Shown: piece by piece, positions 5,357 to 8,882 of the stretch
Layout of the letters: the number at the start of each line of letters is the position of its first letter
Position numbering within the stretch: the stretch's first letter is position 1
Assembly (NCBI GenBank): GCA_023439605.1
Contig: JAEXNS010000339.1
Coordinates: forward strand, 1 to 8,882
Length of the DNA: 8,882 bases
Direction: 5' to 3'
Origin: Bacillota bacterium
GTDB taxonomy: Bacteria > Bacillota > Clostridia > Oscillospirales > Ruminococcaceae
Made by a program: the position numbers and the translations under genes
Notes under the pieces: model-generated
The model's database searches: none
What the model was told of the DNA's origin: nothing
The model's input: the letters and a program-made list of their open reading frames with translations, nothing else

Positions 5357-7249
5357 ATGAATATAAAGAAATACGGGTTAAGAAATAAGATAATAATGGT
5401 TATAGTGGTGGCTTCACTGATTTCAGGTTTTGCTAGTTGCAATAAAAGTACGGGGGAGGTAAAGGGTTCATCGAGTGTCGTAAATCAAACAATAAGTAAT
5501 GTATCAGAACAAGAAGATGAGACTTTAGAAACAGAAGAAAAGGATGAAAAAATAGAAGGGAAAACGGAGGAAGCTTCAGCGACTATAATTTTAGAACAGG
5601 ATAAAATTAACATTGATGGAGATGGTGTGTATAATGAAGGTAATATAGTAACCATAAATAAGCCGGGTGTTTATAACATATCTGGGAAATTGTCGAACGG
5701 TCAAATCATTGTAGATGTAGATAAAGAAAAATACAACGGAACGGAGGATAGTGTAGAACTAGTTTTAAATAACGTTGAAATAACTTCTGAAAATTCGCCT
5801 ATTTATGTGGCTTCTATATCTGATAAGTGCATAATTAATCTTAAGGAAGGTACAGTAAATAAATTCGCAGATTCGGCTTCTTATGTAAATCTTGATGAAG
5901 ATGTGGGTGTTATATATAGTAAAGAAGATTTAACCATAAAAGGAGATGGCGAACTGGTTGTTAATGCTTTATGTGCAGATGCAATTGTTTCTAAGGATAA
6001 ATTAAAAATAAAAAATGGGCTAGTTGAAATAAAATCTGTAGATGATGGATTAAGAGCAAAAGATGAAATTGAAATTGAAAATGGTCAGATTAGTATAGAA
6101 AGCAGTGGGGATGGTATAAAAACCACAAATACTGAAAAGGGCAATATAATAGTTCAAGATGGAAAAATAAATATTAAATCCTTAAAAGATGCTATTGAAT
6201 CAGTTGGTTCAATAGATATAAATGGAGGTGTTTTTGAAATATATACAGCTACTGGAGTTACTGAAATATCAACAGAAAGCAATCAAAGAGGTATGATGGA
6301 TGGTAATAGTTTAAGTTTAGAATCAAGTGCCAAAGCTTTTAAAGCAGTTTCAAGTATAACTATAAATGCTGGTACATTTACAGTTGAATCTACAGATGAT
6401 TGTATTCATGCAGGTGGGGATATAAATATAAAAAGTGGCACTATAACATTATCTACTATGGATGATGCAATACATGCAGATGGAAGCGTGATTGTTGATG
6501 GTGGTGACATAAACATATTAAATTCTTATGAAGCTATAGAAGGATTTAATATTACGGTAAATGATGGCGATATTCACTTGGTAGCTCGAGATGATGGATT
6601 TAATGGTTCAGGTGGAACAGCTACCAATAATAATGATGACTTTGCTCGTGGTGGCGGCCAATTTGAATCTGGTGGTCAGGAAGTTGTGTTTAATGGTGGT
6701 TATGTTTATGTTGATGCAGGTGGAGATGGGTTAGATTCAAATGGAAACATGACATTTAACGGAGGGTTTATAATAGTAAATGGCCCTACAAATGATGGAA
6801 ATGGTCCTCTTGATACAAATGGAAATTTAGTTTCAAATGGAGGAACGGTAATAGCAGTTGGTAGTGCCGGTATGGCAGAATATCCAGGCGAATCATCTTC
6901 ACAAAATTCCATAATTGCAGGTGTTTCAGTATCGGCTGGAGACATAATAAATATTAAAGATAATGATGGAAATGATATATTAAATTTTGCATCAAATAAG
7001 AATATACAATCCATGGTGTTTTCATCTTTGAGTTTGGAAAATGGCAAAACATACACTGTAACTAGTGGTGGAACATATAATGGTGGTAGTGAAAAAGATG
7101 GATACTATACAGATGGAACTTATGAGGGTGGAACGGTATTACAAACTTTTACGGTTAATAGTGTAATAACAAAAGTAGGTGAAATAAATTCAAGAGGAGG
7201 CATGATGCAGCCTGGTGGTGACATGAATAAAGGACAAAGACCAAGGTAA
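5357..7249 (+). CDS. Cthe_2159-family carbohydrate-binding beta-helix lipoprotein
   Basis: A 630-residue lipoprotein of the carbohydrate-binding domain family typified by Clostridium thermocellum Cthe_2159, a Ca-binding parallel beta-helix related to PL9 lyases that binds cellulose and polygalacturonate. The start at 5357 is preferred to the ATG at 5348, which touches AGAAAGG with no spacing. The N-terminus is NKIIMVIVVASLISGFASC, a lipoprotein signal with lipid-attachment Cys at residue 28; an acidic linker (EQEDETLETEEKDEKIEGKTEE) follows to about residue 73. The body is a ladder of coils ending in DD-G/A-I motifs: VDDGLRAKDEIEIENG, SSGDGIKTT, LKDAIESVGSIDINGG, TDDCIHAGGDINIKSG, MDDAIHADGSVIVDGG, ARDDGFNGSGG and GGDGLDSNGNMTFNGG. 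The tail is Gly/Met/Pro-rich (RGGMMQPGGDMNKGQRPR), usual for the family. The stop codon lies at the edge of a genome-type repeat. Binding is known for the family; substrate here is inferred. Confidence 0.87.
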   Translation: MNIKKYGLRNKIIMVIVVASLISGFASCNKSTGEVKGSSSVVNQTISNVSEQEDETLETEEKDEKIEGKTEEASATIILEQDKINIDGDGVYNEGNIVTINKPGVYNISGKLSNGQIIVDVDKEKYNGTEDSVELVLNNVEITSENSPIYVASISDKCIINLKEGTVNKFADSASYVNLDEDVGVIYSKEDLTIKGDGELVVNALCADAIVSKDKLKIKNGLVEIKSVDDGLRAKDEIEIENGQISIESSGDGIKTTNTEKGNIIVQDGKINIKSLKDAIESVGSIDINGGVFEIYTATGVTEISTESNQRGMMDGNSLSLESSAKAFKAVSSITINAGTFTVESTDDCIHAGGDINIKSGTITLSTMDDAIHADGSVIVDGGDINILNSYEAIEGFNITVNDGDIHLVARDDGFNGSGGTATNNNDDFARGGGQFESGGQEVVFNGGYVYVDAGGDGLDSNGNMTFNGGFIIVNGPTNDGNGPLDTNGNLVSNGGTVIAVGSAGMAEYPGESSSQNSIIAGVSVSAGDIINIKDNDGNDILNFASNKNIQSMVFSSLSLENGKTYTVTSGGTYNGGSEKDGYYTDGTYEGGTVLQTFTVNSVITKVGEINSRGGMMQPGGDMNKGQRPR

Positions 7250-7305
7250 AAAGGGTTTCGACTCTGCGGAGTCGACTGGGCTTTCCGGTCGCTCTGGACC
7301 TTCGG
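7247..7305. repeat. Hairpin repeat, copy 1
   Basis: Starts TAAAAAGGGTTTCGACTC and ends GGACCTTCGG. The 58 bp from 7248 match 7501-7558 at 55 positions, all three differences being transitions. It contains CGACTC-TGCG-GAGTCG (UNCG-type tetraloop) overlapping by two bases a second hairpin, CGACTGG-GCTTT-CCGGTCG. The first TAA is the stop codon of the lipoprotein gene. Confidence 0.85.
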
Positions 7306-7500
7306 AATATATCTTCGGTTTGTAAAAAAGTAAAAGTTTACTCGATTTTTTCAAAAATCGTAGGTTTCCAAAGGGCAACGCCCTTGGTCGCTTTCCGCAG
7401 AAAGCGAAATCTTTAATGCTTATAAGAGTATTTAGGGTAGCGAATGTAAATGAGCCTAGGGTTTTTGCGATAGAAAATCCCTAAACCTGCAAAGCAGGTT
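7306..7500. repeat. Array of short hairpins between the two repeat copies
   Basis: No credible gene is present. Perfect or near-perfect hairpins follow in series: AGTAAA/TTTACT (7329-7342), CGATTTTT/AAAAATCG (7343-7360), AAGGGC/GCCCTT with loop AAC (7371-7385), TCGCTTTC/GAAAGCGA with loop CGCA (7388-7407), TAGGGTTTTT/AAAATCCCTA with one mismatch (7457-7483), and AACCTGC/GCAGGTT with loop AAA (7484-7500). Several abut with no gap. The composition is richer in GC than the flanking genes. This resembles mobile, hairpin-rich intergenic repeats of clostridial genomes; function is unknown. Confidence 0.75.
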
Positions 7501-7558
7501 AAAAAGGGTTTTGACTCTGCGGAGTCGACCGGGCTTTCCGGTCGCCCTGGACCTTCGG
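7501..7558. repeat. Hairpin repeat, copy 2
   Basis: Second 58-bp copy of 7248-7305. The hairpin GACTC-TGCG-GAGTC (7513-7526) overlaps CGACCGG-GCTTT-CCGGTCG (7526-7544), here with all seven pairs Watson-Crick. It is followed by GGACCTTCGGGG and, at 7582-7593, by AACC-TTCG-GGTT, another tetraloop hairpin. Confidence 0.85.
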
Positions 7559-7620
7559 GGTGAGTATTTCCATTCGTCTAGAACCTTCGGGTTGTGCATT
7601 TGCAGATAATAACAAATAAA

Positions 7621-7660
7621 ACTGCTTTCTATGGATTATAAAATCTCCGTAGAAAGCAGT
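7621..7660 (-). terminator. Strong bidirectional hairpin terminator
   Basis: ACTGCTTTCTATGGA (7621-7635) pairs with TCCGTAGAAAGCAGT (7646-7660) over 15 bp with one G-U and a 10-base loop. In the minus direction the stem runs into TTTTATTTGTTATT, terminating the esterase gene that ends at 7667. In the plus direction it is followed by TCTTTGTTATTTT, so it can also stop transcripts coming from the lipoprotein gene through the hairpin array. Confidence 0.88.
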
Positions 7661-7666
7661 TCTTTG

Positions 7667-8882
7667 TTATTTTACATATTTAGAAACGTTTATATCTGTT
7701 GTTTTCATTTTAGAGGCTAGTAGTTTTGCAACTTCGTTTGCACCCTCTTCAGAAAAATGTGTCATATCGGTTGAACCTGAAACTACACCATATAGGTGAA
7801 ATAATTTTGCTCGATCATAACCTACAGAATTGTAAAAATAAACCATAAGGGTGTTTAAATCAATACATGGTATTTGATAATGTGTAGCTAAATCCTTCAT
7901 TGCTTTGCAATAATCATCATAACTATTTACAAATTTCCCGTTTGAATATGATTTTAGTCCAATAACAGTTGTAACTAGAATAGGAGTAGCTTGTTTATCC
8001 AAAGCACCTTTTATATACTTTGTCATATAGAATTCAAATGAGCCTTCTGTGGGATTTGTAACTGAACCACATACAGGTGCATACCTTTCAGCGTTTCCAT
8101 AAGCAGCATCGTTTATTCCAAATTGAACAAATAAGTAATCACCTTTGTTTATTGCACTTAAAATTGTATCTAGTCTACCGTTGTCATAAAAGCTTTTTGA
8201 GCTTCTGCCAGCTAGAGCGTGATTTGCAACAGTAACGTTTGTATTTAAATATTGATTAAGATAAAATCCCCAACCTTGTTGAGGTGCATAACTTTCTCTG
8301 TAACTTTGAACAGTTGAATCACCAGCGATGTATATTGTAGGTGTTGTTGAGTTGTCAAAAGAGGAGTATGCATTTTTGTTTACAACAACTGGATTGGAAC
8401 TTGTTTGATTAAAATCTACCACTGAAGTAACTAGTTTTGCAAGAACTTCTGCACCTGCTCTATTTGGATGAAGTGTATCCCCAGACATATATAAAGCAGT
8501 TGTTGCATCTTGACCTATGGATTTAAAGTAATCAAATGCTAATTTAAATAAATCAATAACTTGAACCTGTTCCTCTGAACCTATTTTGTCAAGTTGAGTT
8601 CCAAACCATCTTCCAGTTAAGTTTGGATTTAATGTTATATCTGTGGATCTTCCTTGTTGTTTTACTAAAATAACAGTAGCACCAGCAGATTTTGCTTTTT
8701 GAGTCATGTTTTTTACAACGCTATAATACTCATCGGCATTTGAATAATTTGTATCATTTATTCCTATAGAAATAAAGTAGTAATCGCCAGGTTTAATATA
8801 TTTCATGATTGTATCAAATTGACCAGCATCTACAAATCCTTTTGCATACTGACCGCTGGCTGCTATATTTCTAACCATATAC
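7667..8882 (-). CDS. Tandem SGNH/GDSL esterase, rhamnogalacturonan acetylesterase-like, 5' end off window
   Basis: Two SGNH-hydrolase domains in one chain, likely removing acetyl groups from pectic or other polysaccharides. Numbering from Met at base 8878 (internal, since the frame continues to the edge), domain 1 covers about 1-155. It keeps the block II region (NIAASGQYAKGF), GIND with Asn41, and DTLHPNRAGAEVLAKL with Asp134 and His137; its GDS block and any signal peptide lie outside the window. Domain 2 covers about 181-392, with the nucleophile Ser188 in IAGDSTVQS, Gly224 in LAGRSSKSF, Asn256 in FGIND, and Asp371/His374 in DMTHFSEEGANEVAKLL. The GDSTV, GWG, AGRSSKSF order follows the CE12 type. 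A linker near 156-180 separates the domains. The C-terminus ends at KYVK with no anchor or added binding module. It converges on the lipoprotein gene across the hairpin region. Exact substrate is uncertain. Confidence 0.87.
   Translation of the reverse strand, partial: YMVRNIAASGQYAKGFVDAGQFDTIMKYIKPGDYYFISIGINDTNYSNADEYYSVVKNMTQKAKSAGATVILVKQQGRSTDITLNPNLTGRWFGTQLDKIGSEEQVQVIDLFKLAFDYFKSIGQDATTALYMSGDTLHPNRAGAEVLAKLVTSVVDFNQTSSNPVVVNKNAYSSFDNSTTPTIYIAGDSTVQSYRESYAPQQGWGFYLNQYLNTNVTVANHALAGRSSKSFYDNGRLDTILSAINKGDYLFVQFGINDAAYGNAERYAPVCGSVTNPTEGSFEFYMTKYIKGALDKQATPILVTTVIGLKSYSNGKFVNSYDDYCKAMKDLATHYQIPCIDLNTLMVYFYNSVGYDRAKLFHLYGVVSGSTDMTHFSEEGANEVAKLLASKMKTTDINVSKYVK

Noticed and set aside
6706..7056. 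Minus-strand 116-codon reading frame
   Set aside because: It lies entirely inside the well-supported lipoprotein gene and has no family features.
7190..7378. Minus-strand 62-codon reading frame
   Set aside because: It overlaps the end of the lipoprotein gene and translates the hairpin repeats; it has no ribosome site and its residues follow from inverted-repeat DNA.
7248..7558. CRISPR array or integron attachment sites
   Set aside because: Only two long copies exist, 195 bp apart, with no regular spacers, no cas genes and no integrase or R-box pattern.

Overview
The window looks like low-GC DNA from an anaerobic, plant-fibre-using member of the Clostridia (Lachnospiraceae or a relative). 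The evidence is the AT-rich composition, strong AGGAGG-type ribosome binding sites, a Gram-positive lipoprotein signal, and three large exported proteins of types common in pectin- and cellulose-degrading clostridia. The species cannot be named from the sequence alone.

Layout. (1) Bases 1-2023, minus strand: a gene for an AlbA_2/Schlafen-type protein with a GHKL-like ATPase domain (HATPase_c_4 type). It is split by a complete IS630-family element at 406-1545. Removing the element and one copy of the flanking TAA joins the halves in frame. The element carries imperfect 28-bp terminal inverted repeats, a consensus promoter overlapping its left end, and a transposase in two frames with an A7 slippery run at the junction. 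(2) 2041-2178: the promoter of the split gene and a 12-bp hairpin terminator. (3) 2179-5031, minus: a 950-residue exported parallel beta-helix protein bracketed by two copies of a roughly 200-residue jelly-roll-like domain. (4) 5032-5356: a divergent intergenic region with a candidate promoter and structured leader for the beta-helix gene, a coding-like fragment, and a second copy of the 3' half of the terminator seen at 2116-2157. (5) 5357-7249, plus: a lipoprotein of the Cthe_2159 family (beta-helix, cellulose/polygalacturonate binding). (6) 7247-7666: a hairpin-dense repeat region with two 58-bp copies, 55/58 identical, closed by a strong bidirectional terminator. (7) 7667-8882, minus: a tandem SGNH/GDSL esterase resembling rhamnogalacturonan acetylesterases, cut by the window edge.

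Together, genes 3, 5 and 7 would plausibly form a surface or secreted set acting on pectin-like polysaccharides: binding, beta-helix catalysis or binding, and deacetylation. They are divergent or convergent single units, so this functional link is inferred from protein family and proximity and is not shown by an operon. I saw no CRISPR array, tRNA, rRNA or recognisable known riboswitch. The least explained parts are the hairpin array at 7247-7610, the direct repeats bracketing the beta-helix gene, and that gene's leader.
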